Assembly (NCBI RefSeq): GCF_015706575.1
Contig: NW_024037063.1
Span: 15,562,927 to 15,626,926 of the forward strand
Direction of reading: 5' to 3'
Origin: Patiria miniata
Lineage: Eukaryota > Echinodermata > Asteroidea > Valvatida > Asterinidae
Length of the DNA: 64,000 nucleotides
Made by a program: the position numbers and the translations under genes. The stretch's first letter is position 1; each line of letters starts with the position of its first letter. The notes beneath the pieces were generated by a model. It had not been told where the DNA came from and ran no database searches. It worked only from the letters and a program-made list of their open reading frames with translations. This document shows positions 13,753-24,079 of this stretch, piece after piece.

Positions 13753-14265
13753 AATACAAGATGTAGGTGCATTACCCACGATAATAGTACAGATGATTGC
13801 AATGTCCTGCACGTTTTCAAAACAAATTTGAAGAATTTCATACGTCTCAAAATAATGAGATTTGACGGCAACACCTTTCATTTAATTTATACCACAAACA
13901 CAGCCCTATCTGTTCTGGAACAAAATGCACTGAGATTTGTCTTTTGATATGTTTTCCACCACCAGTCATTAGTCTTGTATACTAACATGTGATGTGCCGG
14001 CTGTTTTGCAAAAGAAGATTTTGTGATAATATTTTGCAGTTTGTTTACCTTAAAATTGTCTAAAATATTAGTTTAAAACATAACTTGTTTTTCTTTACCG
14101 AGTTTTTATCACTGTCCAATTATTGTCCACGTCTCTTTTAACTGTATATCTGTCTATGGTGTTACTTTGTTGTTAAAGTTCTGTAACCTTGTAATCTTTG
14201 TGATTTTTGTGATGATATAGATATAAACGGGGCCGTATAGCTCCAATTTCATGGGGGGGGGGGGG
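13154..14265 (+). mobile_element. 5'-truncated non-LTR retrotransposon (LINE) 3' fragment
   Basis: The fragment is flanked by an exact 11-bp direct repeat, aatgtaagaat (13143-13153 and 14266-14276), located where the homology of the surrounding repeat breaks. That is the expected target-site duplication of a LINE. Coding remnants at its start match the C-terminal end of LINE reverse transcriptases. The 3' untranslated part is AT-rich and ends in a run of about a dozen G rather than the usual A-rich tail. Clade not assigned. Confidence 0.78.
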
Positions 14266-14757
14266 AATGTAAGAATCTAAATCCCAAGTGATTTTTTCCC
14301 ATCTTTCACTCGGGAGGTAACACACTAAGTATACAGTGTTTAAACGTCGATGAAGGGCAAAACCTAATTTGATTTATATCACCCCGACGCAAAAATCCAT
14401 CTTATAATAATTTAAATCCAGTACTACATACTGCCTTGAAATGCAGCAATCAAACTTCCTTACACAAATCCACAAAAACATGGGTTACTTTTATGCTAAG
14501 ACCAAACTTGTTTTATATTTAAAAAAACAAACAGCTTCCACTGCACATTAAATACATCTTTTGACAATAGTCTACCAACTGAAATGGAATCAAGCCATTA
14601 GGAAACAGCTTGAAACCAATTAAATTATGGTTATTCATGTAACCCAAAGTATGGATAGTTTATTTTTGTATGTCAAAACCCCACAAATACAATGCTTTAA
14701 TGTGTTGCTTTTCTAAAACTCTTTTCAAAAATACAAATCTTATCAAACAAAATTGAA

Positions 14758-15115
14758 ATCGAATTTTATTATTATTAAATGTAAACTTTTCACAACTGCA
14801 ATAAATGGCATTTTATAATGAAATTGTTCAAACAGAATCAGGATAAAATGTCAAATGCCACTCAACAATTAAATATCAATTGGCTTCTGCTAAATTTAAC
14901 AGCACATACATGTAGGACCAATGCAAATATGTAAACTATTCTTCTTTAACTGTACATTCTTTTTGTTATCTTTTACTATCTGTCGTACATAAAAGTCTTG
15001 TTTTAGTACAGCATAATAAACAGAAATAAAACATATGCACATAATATGCAAACTAAACAACACCAGAAAACCTTGTCTATCATTATCGTGTACAATTAAT
15101 ATCGCTTCTCTGCAC
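14758..15115. other. AT-rich stretch, no feature recognised
   Basis: No convincing coding frame, terminal repeat or RNA signature was seen. An 80-codon minus-strand frame at 14896-15138 has no recognisable motif and overlaps repeat sequence. Confidence 0.5.
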
Positions 15116-15762
15116 ATAGTCCGATTGCGTTGAAACATGCTATGTGACTATACATGTACCAGGATGTGTTATAGATTAAAAATGAGGTGACGTCATGATG
15201 ACGTCATCCTGAGATTATTTCTGAATATTTATTTTTTGCACCTTTAAGCCATATCTCCCGAAGGCAACATGCAAAATGCAACATTCTTTTCTGCATTTGG
15301 TCTGTTATGTACAACCTATTCACACAAAACTTGAAAAATGAATGACGTCATAACGTCATCATGACGTCATCAAAATGCTATTTTTCACAACTCATATAAG
15401 GAAAGGTCCAATTGTCATGAAACTCGGTGGTAGGTAGTTAATCATACTAGTATGCACAGTTCAACATGACGTCGCGATGACTTCATCACAAATTCAAAAA
15501 AAAACTGTGGATTTTCAACTTGAGTTTTCTACTCTTTGCCAGTAATTCATTTCGCTCACTCTTCGTCCAAGCAAAGACCTTGTACACACTCACATACATC
15601 GTATTGCCGAGGTCAAATCCTGTCCACAGTGACAGTTTCAGCCGATTTTCGGCTAACTTTGACAGATTTTATGATCATGCATATTCAAGGCATATTATTC
15701 ATTAAAAAAAACATAAGGCGGAAAAGCCCTATGTTCTGTTGCAAACAGACATAAATCTCTAG
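15116..15762 (+). mobile_element. Helitron-like nonautonomous element, 3' part, copy 1
   Basis: This block starts agtccgattg and ends with a hairpin and CTAG. It is about 85-90 percent similar by eye to 18010-18650, and its first part resembles 63891-64000. It contains repeated TGACGTCA palindromes. The 3' end has TCTGTT-gca-AACAGA followed by nine bases and CTAG, then T. That is the Helitron or Helentron style of terminus, which has no terminal inverted repeats and gives no target duplication. No Rep/helicase coding was found, so it is nonautonomous. The 5' end is not defined. Confidence 0.6.
15735..15762 (+). other. Helitron-like 3' terminus (hairpin plus CTAG)
   Basis: Six-bp stem TCTGTT/AACAGA with loop gca (15735-15749), then cataaatct and CTAG ending at 15762. 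A T and a TTC microsatellite follow immediately. Confidence 0.65.
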
Positions 15763-17089
15763 TTTCTATCTTCTTCTTCTTCTTCTTCTTTTTGTCGCCT
15801 AAATCCCATAGACTTTGTACACGTTTTTTCTCAGTGCCACTTTTGGTATTAATCTTCGTCTTACATCATTCAAATTAAGCATAGACATAGTCCTTATAGC
15901 AGAGATGTGCCCCGAAGAGTGACGTCATGGTGACGTCATTGACTAATTTATTATAGATTTTTGAATATTTAATTTTTCCCATAGACTTTGTACACAAAAA
16001 TTAAGAAAAAATTGTCGATTTCCAAAGGGCATTTTCGACTCTTTGCCAGTAATTCATTTACACCACTCTTTGTCCACGCAAAGACCCTAATTCAAACAAC
16101 ATTGTGGAATGATGACGTCATGATGACGTCATCCTGTGTTTATTTATAGGCAATTAAATTGTGACACTTTTAATATTTAAAAATGCATAAGAAATCAACC
16201 GTACGCGTCCGCAGCAATCTGTTGCCGGCAAGTGGTAGAGTAGGTTGAGGTCTTCATTTCATTCAGTGTGCGTGCAATCACGTGACCCTTGCTTCCGGTC
16301 GAAAAAGGCCCAAACCGGAAGTGGCTTATTATTTGAAAGTGGTAATATAAATGAACTTGCTTTCAACGGTGTTAGTCTCTTGGCCGATAGTATTCTTCAA
16401 AACATCTACCGATGACGTCATGCAATCTTCGAGCGCCCTCTAGCGACAGGTTGAAAATTAGCAAAAATGTATTTTGAATAGATGTCTGTGACGAAGTTTT
16501 TCGGAATCGCCTAAATATTGGTGTATTTGATGACCTTGACCCACTTAAGACGTGTGCGAAGTTTTAGGCGAATGACGTCATCAGACCGGAAGTTATAATA
16601 AAAAGACTCTTTTTCATTTGAAAATTCCTGAAAAATCAACCATGGCAGTTTTTATATTTGTTTTTACTTTAATTGTCGATTGAAGGGTAGGTCTAAAACA
16701 TTTCAAGGTTTCGAGGCGATAAGCGAACTCGAACATACCCTGCGTACGCTTAAAACTTCAGGTTGACAATACCTCTGCTTCAAAACATGCACAGGACAGG
16801 ACGTCCACAATGTACATGTACATGTACATGCACGTACGTTGTACATAGGCACATACATCGTATGTCAGTCAGCCTGCAGCGCACGTGTTGCTGAGGTCAA
16901 ATCCTGTCCACAGTGACCGTTTTAGCCGATTTTCGGCTAACTTTGACAGATTTTATGTTCATGCATGCGCATAGACAGGGACGTATTATAGAACTTTTGG
17001 CATTAATCTTTGTCAGATATCATTGAAAGTTGGCATAAGCATAGTCCCTATAGCCAAGATGTGTCCCGAAGAGTGACGTCATGGTGACC
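15763..17089. mobile_element. Helitron-like repeat pile-up with TGACGTCA palindromes
   Basis: Directly after the TTC microsatellite (15769-15790) the sequence restarts with cccatagactttgtacac, the opening words of the other copies in this region. It holds TGACGTCA pairs near 15920, 16110 and 17073. The stretch 16190-16790 is less repeat-like and includes ccggaagt words and two single TGACGTCA sites. A tgtaca microsatellite lies near 16815-16840. A second copy of the gaggtcaaatcctgtccaca segment is at about 16890-16960. No protein-coding feature seen. Confidence 0.5.
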
Positions 17090-17940
17090 TCATCAAGTGA
17101 TTTATTATGGATTTATGAATAATTATTTTTTCTCATAGACTTTGTACACAGCTTTCTCCACAAGTCTGTCCCTATACAACACTGATATATCTTACTGAGT
17201 AGTTCTGAACTTCGGCTGAGAATTACTATGAGAAGGAAAAAGAAATCGTATTTTTTTACGCCTGTCATTTGATTGAAAATATTCCCAAGAGTTAGAATAG
17301 CAAGTAATATTTTATAAAATTGTTTCAGTTTAAAGGAAAATCACGCATTTAAAGGTGCAATTTTTCTGCTGTGGGATTTTTAACCTATTGACTTTGTACA
17401 CATTTTCAAGCCACCATTTTCATAACTTGGCGATCTGGAATCGTCATCAAAGTTACAGCCAAGGGAGACCCTCATACAAAAATTATGCCAAGACTATGAC
17501 ATCATGATGACGTCATCATCAAGTGACTTATTATGGATTCATGAATAATTAATTTTTCTCACAGACTTTGTACACAGCTTTCTCCACAAGTCTGTCCCTA
17601 TACAACACTGATATATCTTACTGAGTAGTTCTGAACTTCGGCTGAGAATTACTATGAGAAGGAAAAAGAAATCGTGTTTTTTTACGCCTGTCATTTGATT
17701 GAAAATATTCCCAAGAGTCAGAATATCAAGTAATATTTTATAAAAATGTTTCAGTTTAAAGGCAAATCACGTATTTAAAGGTGCAGTTTTTCTGCTGTGG
17801 GATTTTTAACCTATTGACTTTGTACACGTTTTCAAGCCACCATTTTTATAACTTGACGATCTGGAATCGTCATCAAAGTTACAGCCAAGGAAGACCCTCA
17901 TACAAAAATAAAGCCAAGACTATGACGTCACGATGACGTC
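17090..17940. repeat. 426-bp tandem duplication, two copies
   Basis: Two adjacent copies with a 426-bp period: actttgtacacagctttctc lies near 17139 and again near 17565. They are highly similar with scattered substitutions. Each ends in a close pair of TGACGTCA-like sites (near 17500 and 17925). The sequence is non-coding and belongs to the surrounding Helitron-like repeats. Confidence 0.85.
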
Positions 17941-18009
17941 ATCACCTAATTTTTTTATTGAATTTTGAAAATTTACGTACATATTGTGAAGTCTTATATC
18001 TACAGAAAT

Positions 18010-18650
18010 GTAAGTCCGATTGGGTTGAAACTTGGTATGTGGCTATACCAGGATGTGTTATAGATTAAAAATGAGGTGACGTCATGATGACGTCATTTTG
18101 AGATTTTATATAAATATTTGATTTTTTTTTTACCTTTTAGCCATATCTCCCGAATGCAACATGCAAAATGCAAAATTCTTTTTTGCATTTGGTCTGTTAT
18201 GTAATAGCTATTCGCAAAAAACGTGGAAAATGTGTGACGTCATCATGACGTCATCAAAATGCGATTTTTCAAAACTCATGTAAGGAAAGGTCCAATTGTC
18301 ATGAAACCTGGTGGGTAGGTAGTTAATCATACTAGTATGCAAAGTTCGAAGTGACGTCACGATGACGTCATCAAAAAAATTTAAAGATATTTGTCGATTT
18401 TCAAAGTGCGTTTTCGACTCTGCCCCAGTAATTTATTTAGATCACTCTTTGTCCAAGCAAAGACCTTGTACACACGCACATACATCGTATTGCCGAGGTC
18501 AAATCCTGTCCACAGTGACCGTTTTAGCCGATTTTCGGCTAACTTTGACAGATTTTATGTTCATGCAAATTCAGGGCATATTATTGATTAAAAAAAAATC
18601 ATAATGCGGAAAAGCCCTATGTTCTGTTGCAAACAGACATAGACCTCTAG
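18010..18650 (+). mobile_element. Helitron-like nonautonomous element, 3' part, copy 2
   Basis: Second copy of the 15116-15762 block, with the same order of landmarks: ccatatctcccgaa, catttggtctgttatgta, ggaaaggtccaattgtcatg, then the hairpin and CTAG at 18647-18650. It is followed by a T run and then a new element start. Confidence 0.6.
18623..18650 (+). other. Helitron-like 3' terminus (hairpin plus CTAG)
   Basis: The stem TCTGTT/AACAGA at 18623-18637 is identical to that at 15735. It is followed nine bases later by CTAG ending at 18650 and then a run of T. Confidence 0.65.
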
Positions 18651-18684
18651 TTTTTTTTTTTTTCTCCTTTTTCAGACTTTTTCC

Positions 18685-19640
18685 CCATAGGTTTAACACA
18701 CGTTTCTTCTACCAGTCCACTTTGCCACTTTTTTAAATCCGATTGATTTCAGACTTGGTACCTACTTAGACCACCACCCAGAGATGGTCCTAGAAGAAAT
18801 TTGTGATCATGACGTCATCAGGTGTCAGGTTACATCAAATTAAAGATGCATTTTTCCCCATATGTTTTGTACACGGTTTAAAACACTCCAGTTTGGCATC
18901 TTCGTAAATCCGATCGACTTTAAACTTAATTCATACTTAGACCACCACCCACAGATGGTTCTAGACGAAATTCGTGATCGTGACGTCATCAAGTGTCTGG
19001 TTACGTCACATTAAAGATGCATTTCCCCCCATATGTTTTGTACACGTTTTAAAACACTCCAGTTTGGCATCTTCGTAAATCCGATCGACTTTAAACTTAA
19101 TTCATACTTAAACCACCACCCACAGATGGTTCTAGACGAAATTCGTGATTGTGACGTCATCAAGTGTCTGGTTACGTCACATTAAAGATGCATTTTCCCC
19201 CATATGTTTTGTACACGGTTTAAAACACTCCAGTTTGGCATCTTCGTAAATCTGATCGACTTTAAACTTAATTCATACTTAGACCACCATCCACAGATGG
19301 TTCTAGACGAAATTCGTGATCGTGACGTCATCAAGTGTCTGGTTACGTCACATTAAAGATGCATTTTCCTCCATATGTTTTGTACACGTTTTAAAACACT
19401 CCAGTTTGGCACCTTCATAAATGCGATCGACCTCAGACTTAATACATACTTAGACCACCACCCACAGATGGTCCTAGAAGAAATTCGTGATCGTGACGTC
19501 ATCATTTTTCCCCATAGGGTTTGTACACGTTTTAAAACACTCTACTTTGGCACTTTTGTAAATTATGCGATCGACGTTATACCTGGTATACACTTAGACT
19601 ACCACCCACAGATGGTCCTAGAAGAAATTCGTGATCGTAC
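18685..19640. repeat. 171-bp tandem repeat inside a Helitron-like element
   Basis: Units recur every 171 bp (tatgttttgtacac at 18861, 19032, 19203 and 19374). One shorter unit of 141 bp follows, giving about five and a half units. Each unit carries one gtgacgtcatca site. The array lies between a CTAG end at 18650 and the next at 19898, so it appears to be the internal tandem array of one nonautonomous Helitron-like element. Such internal arrays are known from DINE-1 and related Helentrons. Confidence 0.85.
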
Positions 19641-19898
19641 CAATGCCAAGATGGGTTATAGATGAACATTCATGTGATGTCATCATCAAATGTCATGTGA
19701 CGTCCCGTAAAGGGGCATTTTGTTCTTCATTGGCCTATATTTACAGACCTTTATGTTCGATTTGGTTATAACTTGACATGTACGTATAATGTGCTGTTAT
19801 AGATGACATTTTTAGTGACGTCACTGATTGTTCATAACATGCACAGAGTATTTCGAATATCCGAAACAGCTTGTGTTTGTCCACAAACACATCTCTAG
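19641..19898 (+). mobile_element. Helitron-like element 3' tail with 9-bp hairpin
   Basis: The non-coding tail downstream of the 171-bp array ends in a perfect 9-bp stem TGTGTTTGT/ACAAACACA with loop cc (19872-19891). Then come tct and CTAG, ending at 19898, followed by a T-rich run. The stem differs from that of the copies ending at 15762 and 18650, so this is a separate subfamily. Confidence 0.62.
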
Positions 19899-20190
19899 TT
19901 TTTTTTCTTTTTTTTTCTTTTTTTTTTTCAGACTTTTTCTCCATAGGTTTAACACACGTTTCTTCAGCCAGTCCACTTTGCCACTTTTTTAAATCCGATC
20001 GATTTCAGACTTGGTACATACTTAGACCACCACCCACAGATGGTCCTAGAGGAAATTTGTGACCGTGACGTCATCAGGTGTCGGGTCACATCACATTATA
20101 GATGCATTTTTCCCCATATGTTTTGTACACGTTTTAAAAGACTCCACTTTGGCCTCTTCGTCAATCCGATCGACCTCAGACTTGTTTTCT
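19899..20190. repeat. Further 5' copy of the 171-bp repeat element, truncated
   Basis: After the T-rich run the sequence restarts as at 18660 (cagactttttctccatagg) and contains about one and a half of the 171-bp units with TGACGTCA at about 20066. Similarity stops at about 20190. It appears to be the beginning of another element in the same chain. Confidence 0.65.
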
Positions 20191-21496
20191 ATTTTTTGTT
20201 GTTGTGCTTTTCTGTTTTATTTTTATATTCCACGGGTGCTTAGGCATCAATACAAACTGGTTTCATTTTCTCCTCTAGGCTCTACCGTTGCGTTGCAGTG
20301 GTATCAGTAAAAAAAAAAGGAGGGGGTGACAGCCACGCCCACCCTCTGTACTTTTTGGGCCATTCTTAAGTTAATTAATTAGTCTGATCTAAAATCATTC
20401 TTAGGTTATATTTCCATAATCTACAAGTTCCACGCTATCAAATGATACTGGTTTTGTTCTTGTTCTAAAAATTTTGATTAATGTAAAATTGGCCTTATTT
20501 GGCATGGCGCCAATGGGCCTTGGAGTCAGAACTTGGAGTCAAAAATTCCAAAGAAATCCAACAAGATCAGCAAACAAAAGGAAAAAGTTTCGGATATTTC
20601 TATTTTTTCATTAATTAATTAATATTGTTCGGATGCAGACAGAAGGCGCCACCCAAACCATCCCTAAATTTGGCCTTGCACCAAACCACCAGCATTCAAT
20701 GTCAATGATTTATTGCTCAAAGCATCAAAGTCAATTTATTTGGAAGTGAGTTTGTATTAAAACCAGGGGTCGATACATAGCTTTGGCTTTGTGTGCAATT
20801 TTGCCTGGTCATTTAAAAATTTTCTGTTCTGTTTTTACCAGCCATTTTTTATAGGAAACCCTCAGTTGTGCTATGTATGTATGTATCTTGTATTTTCTAA
20901 ATCGACCCCTGATTAAAACTAATTGCATTTAACCAGACAATTTGTTTGCGTATCAGGTCACAATATTGACAACCAAAAGTAAGACATTAGAGATCTGAAG
21001 ATGCATGCTGTTACTTTTCCCTTTAGCTTCAGTAGAAAACAACATTGAAAAGAATTGTCCAAATATTTTTCACAGGCAGATAATAAATGTATTTTTGGAC
21101 AGTTAATGTAAGTTACATGACTTTCCACTTGTGCATTCTTCTGCAAGTATAAAACAAGGCAATTGTGGGCTTCTTGTAGTCCTGTCAAAATATCCAATTC
21201 TTCTTTTTTTTTTATCCAATTGGATATTATCCAATATCCAATTCTTATTAAAATCAAATTGCGGGTAAAAGCTTTGAGGTTTTAAAAAGTAGGTTTGCAT
21301 TCAAGTAAGCGGACACATGTATCTCTCATTAATTGGGGACAGTAACTATAAATGTTGAACTTAATTTGAAACTTGATTTGAAACTAACAGTGAATAATAT
21401 CTGGCCTATTATTTGCAGTGTAAACTTTTAAAGTTATAAAAGGGAAGAGAAAACTAAAACAGCATATGCAGCTTTCATCTTGCTTCAGATCTCTAA
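20191..21496. other. Intergenic sequence, nothing recognised
   Basis: Moderately AT-rich sequence with short homopolymers and a gtat microsatellite near 20875. Short minus-strand frames near 20958-21300 have no motif and are probably chance. Confidence 0.5.
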
Positions 21497-22510
21497 GGCC
21501 CAAAAAAAGAATAGTTCTGCTTCCTATTACATGCCTTTCAAAAATAGGGTCGGTCGGTCGAAATTTTTATTTTTTTTTTACCAATTTTCTTATGCAGATT
21601 GAATGGGGTATTCAATTATATGCGAAGTTTTAGCCTGAACTATTTCCATTGCACTACGAAAGCTATGCACAAAATGGCCACAAAAAGTGAATAAAACCTA
21701 CCTTAATTATTGTCAATATATTTAAGTCCGATAATTTGTAAAAAATAGTGGAAAATTCAGGTCGTTCGCACCATATGCACAACGCTAGTTAAGACGGGGA
21801 GCTGGCCAAAACTCTGCAGTGTGTGATGCACTGTGTGTGTGGCCCGCGGCCAACAGACCTCGTTTTTACGGTCGAAAATTTCGGGAAACACGCTGCATTG
21901 TATCACTCCAAATACGAGTAGTGCGATGAACTCTTGAACACGGAAAACTCCCGGAAAATACATACACAGACAAGCTAGATCAATTCTGTGGATTAACTTG
22001 CAAAAATATTCTTTCTCCATCTGTGTTTTCTTGCCATTTTTACGATGTCGAATCCGACCAGTTGACAGTGCACGTGCCTGCGGTATGCTAGCGCTATCGA
22101 TCGCATAGCCGTGCACAGACAGACTAGTTACCGCATGTTCATCATGTCTTCTAAATTGGTGCTGCGGGAACCAGTCGTCGCCGCATTGAGCTTACGCACG
22201 TGATTATAGTCACCGTGACATCGAATTGCGAAGTAGTTATATCGCGAAGCGAATTTGTAAAAATAACGGAGGTTTCTTTTGAAAAAATAGCGAATGTAAA
22301 TAAGAAAACAAATAAATACAAGCATAAATTTTTGACGCAAAAGGGTTGTTGAGAGGTATTTTGTGAAGACAGAAAAGACAAAAGGTTTTCATTTTTATTT
22401 ATTCAATCTTTTTTTTTTTTTTTTTTTTTTTTTTAATTGCCGATAAATTTTGTTAGGGTTGCAGCCTAAAAATAGGGTAACCGGAAGCAGAACTATTATT
22501 TTTTTTGGCC
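21497..22510. mobile_element. Harbinger-like nonautonomous DNA transposon, 1014 bp
   Basis: The ends are inverted repeats of about 28 bp, starting GGCCCAAAAAAA on the left and reading GGCCAAAAAAAA from the right, sharing tagttctgcttcc with few differences. They are flanked by a 3-bp TAA duplication (21494-21496 and 22511-22513). A TWA target and GGSSC-type ends fit PIF/Harbinger. The inside is partly CpG-richer than the flanks and has a T run near 22409. A 119-codon minus-strand frame at 21757-22116 has no recognisable transposase motif, so I treat the element as nonautonomous. Confidence 0.72.
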
Positions 22511-23752
22511 TAATGTCCCACATTTGGTCACTTGCCAGTATAGTGTCCTAACACAGTGGAACTATTTAAGTGAACCTGTAGCCCTGTTATCAAGGTCCAT
22601 TTTCCAAAGAGTGTTTGTTCTTCCTCCATGGTTTGTTCAAAAGATCAATTCTTCAATATTGTGCACATGTGTAAATGTATGGCCAAAATAAAGGTAGTCC
22701 TAGCTTAAAAGTAAGTGAGACTGTACTTTGATTGTTTAGAATAGGGCCTGAAAGCTAACCCCAAGTGGTTTGCGCTTTAATTCAGACCCCTTGAATTCGA
22801 AAATGAATGTGCAACAATTCTGAAATTTTATTTATGGAAACTGAAAAATTTCCTGACTTGAAAGAGAAATATCATGCCAATAACCATGGAGGAATAAGAT
22901 TCCTCCATGCAATAACTGACCTCTCACTACCAAATACCAGTATCTAATTACAACCTTTGCTTTGATTTAACAAAACACAAACCCTATGTCAATTCATGTG
23001 TGGATCAATTACCTGTTGTTATTGGGTTCAGCTTAATCCAAATCTGTCAATGTCCCCAGACCCAGACTTTGAAGGGCTGAACCATTATGGGGTTTATAAA
23101 CAACCCAATTATGCAATCAACCTCTTGGGCTTGGGAAGGTCAACAAGCTTTTCAAACCTGTGAGGGCGCAAAGTCTCAATTATGGTTACAATCAAGAGTG
23201 TGAATTACTGGTTACAATCCTTACCAATAAACATTAGGGGGATTTCCTTATCTTTGATGTTGATCTGTTTGAAGAAACCCACTGCAATAGGTGATTTATT
23301 TTGGCAAGTTGTCAATGTAACCGGTGAAATATTTGAAACATATTTCAATCATATCTTTTTTGGCACCTTTGCTTTTCCTATCTCTTTTGAAAGTTGTATT
23401 AATATTTTATATCCCAATGGTCGGTACATGGGTTTGCTTTTTCACAAGTTTTTAAATTGTCTTCATGTTTTCAAAGTATTGAAATTGTTATTATCTTCAT
23501 TGTTTTATGTTCATGTTATATTTTTGTTCATTTAAAAACCACTGGAGAGAAAATCTGTCCTTTAGCCCTGGGTGGGTCAACCACACACTCCACATTTCTG
23601 GAAAAGTATTTACCTCCAGGCAGGAGGCCTGACTACATGTACCGCATTATTATTCATTAGATAGACTCTAGCTTTTCAACACTAGTTGCTTTGTTTTATC
23701 ACCCCCTTTTTAGCTTTGTTTATTCATGATCCCTGTGTGGTTTGCCCAGGAA
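22511..23752. other. AT-rich sequence without recognised genes
   Basis: A 117-codon plus frame at 23182-23535 is Phe/Leu/Ile-rich, has no motif and ends in low-complexity hydrophobic sequence. I do not call it a gene. Confidence 0.5.
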
Positions 23753-23811
23753 TGTGAGGGACTGGCCAACATCCTGTGGTTTAGTTTTCTTCAGTTCAGT
23801 TTTGTATTAGC

Positions 23812-23945
23812 TGTCGTATGGCACGAACTACATGTTATCAAATAAAAGGAGTTCCAAGATGGCAGCTCGCTATGAACGAATCTTACTCTATCAGTGTCTA
23901 TGGTTTACGGTGAGTCCGTTCCAGTTATTTCCCTAAGATATTACA
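23812..23945 (+). repeat. 5' LTR of Mag-like element 1 (134 bp)
   Basis: Starts tgtcgtatgg and ends aagatattaca. It contains an aataaa signal and is identical by eye to the 3' LTR at 27635-27768. Confidence 0.95.
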
Positions 23946-24079
23946 TGGTGGCAGCGCTGGGTTTCTAATATACCCGCGGACATTTAGGGCATAGTATTCT
24001 AACGTCACTTGACTTTTTGGACACGTAACAAGGGCATTTTTACGTCGGAAATTCACCGCACGAGTGACGGTTCAGAACA

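Larger units (their letters stand above)
12815..14757. repeat. Dispersed repeat D, copy 2, split by a LINE fragment
   Basis: Homology to copy 1 runs from about 12815 to 13142, breaks, and returns at about 14410 (ccagtactacatactgcctt) through 14757. Most of the gap is the LINE fragment at 13154-14265. About 130 bp after the LINE (14277-14408) has no partner in copy 1 and is unexplained. Confidence 0.7.

Noticed and set aside
19375-20310. Frames with repeated LDHHPQMVLEEI-like words as a repeat protein
   Set aside because: They are translations of the 171-bp non-coding tandem unit; frames shift between units.
21757-22116. 119-codon minus frame as a Harbinger transposase
   Set aside because: No DDE pattern or Myb-like domain could be seen.
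23182-23535. 117-codon frame as a membrane protein gene
   Set aside because: Hydrophobic low-complexity composition from AT-rich DNA, no motif, no splice or promoter context.
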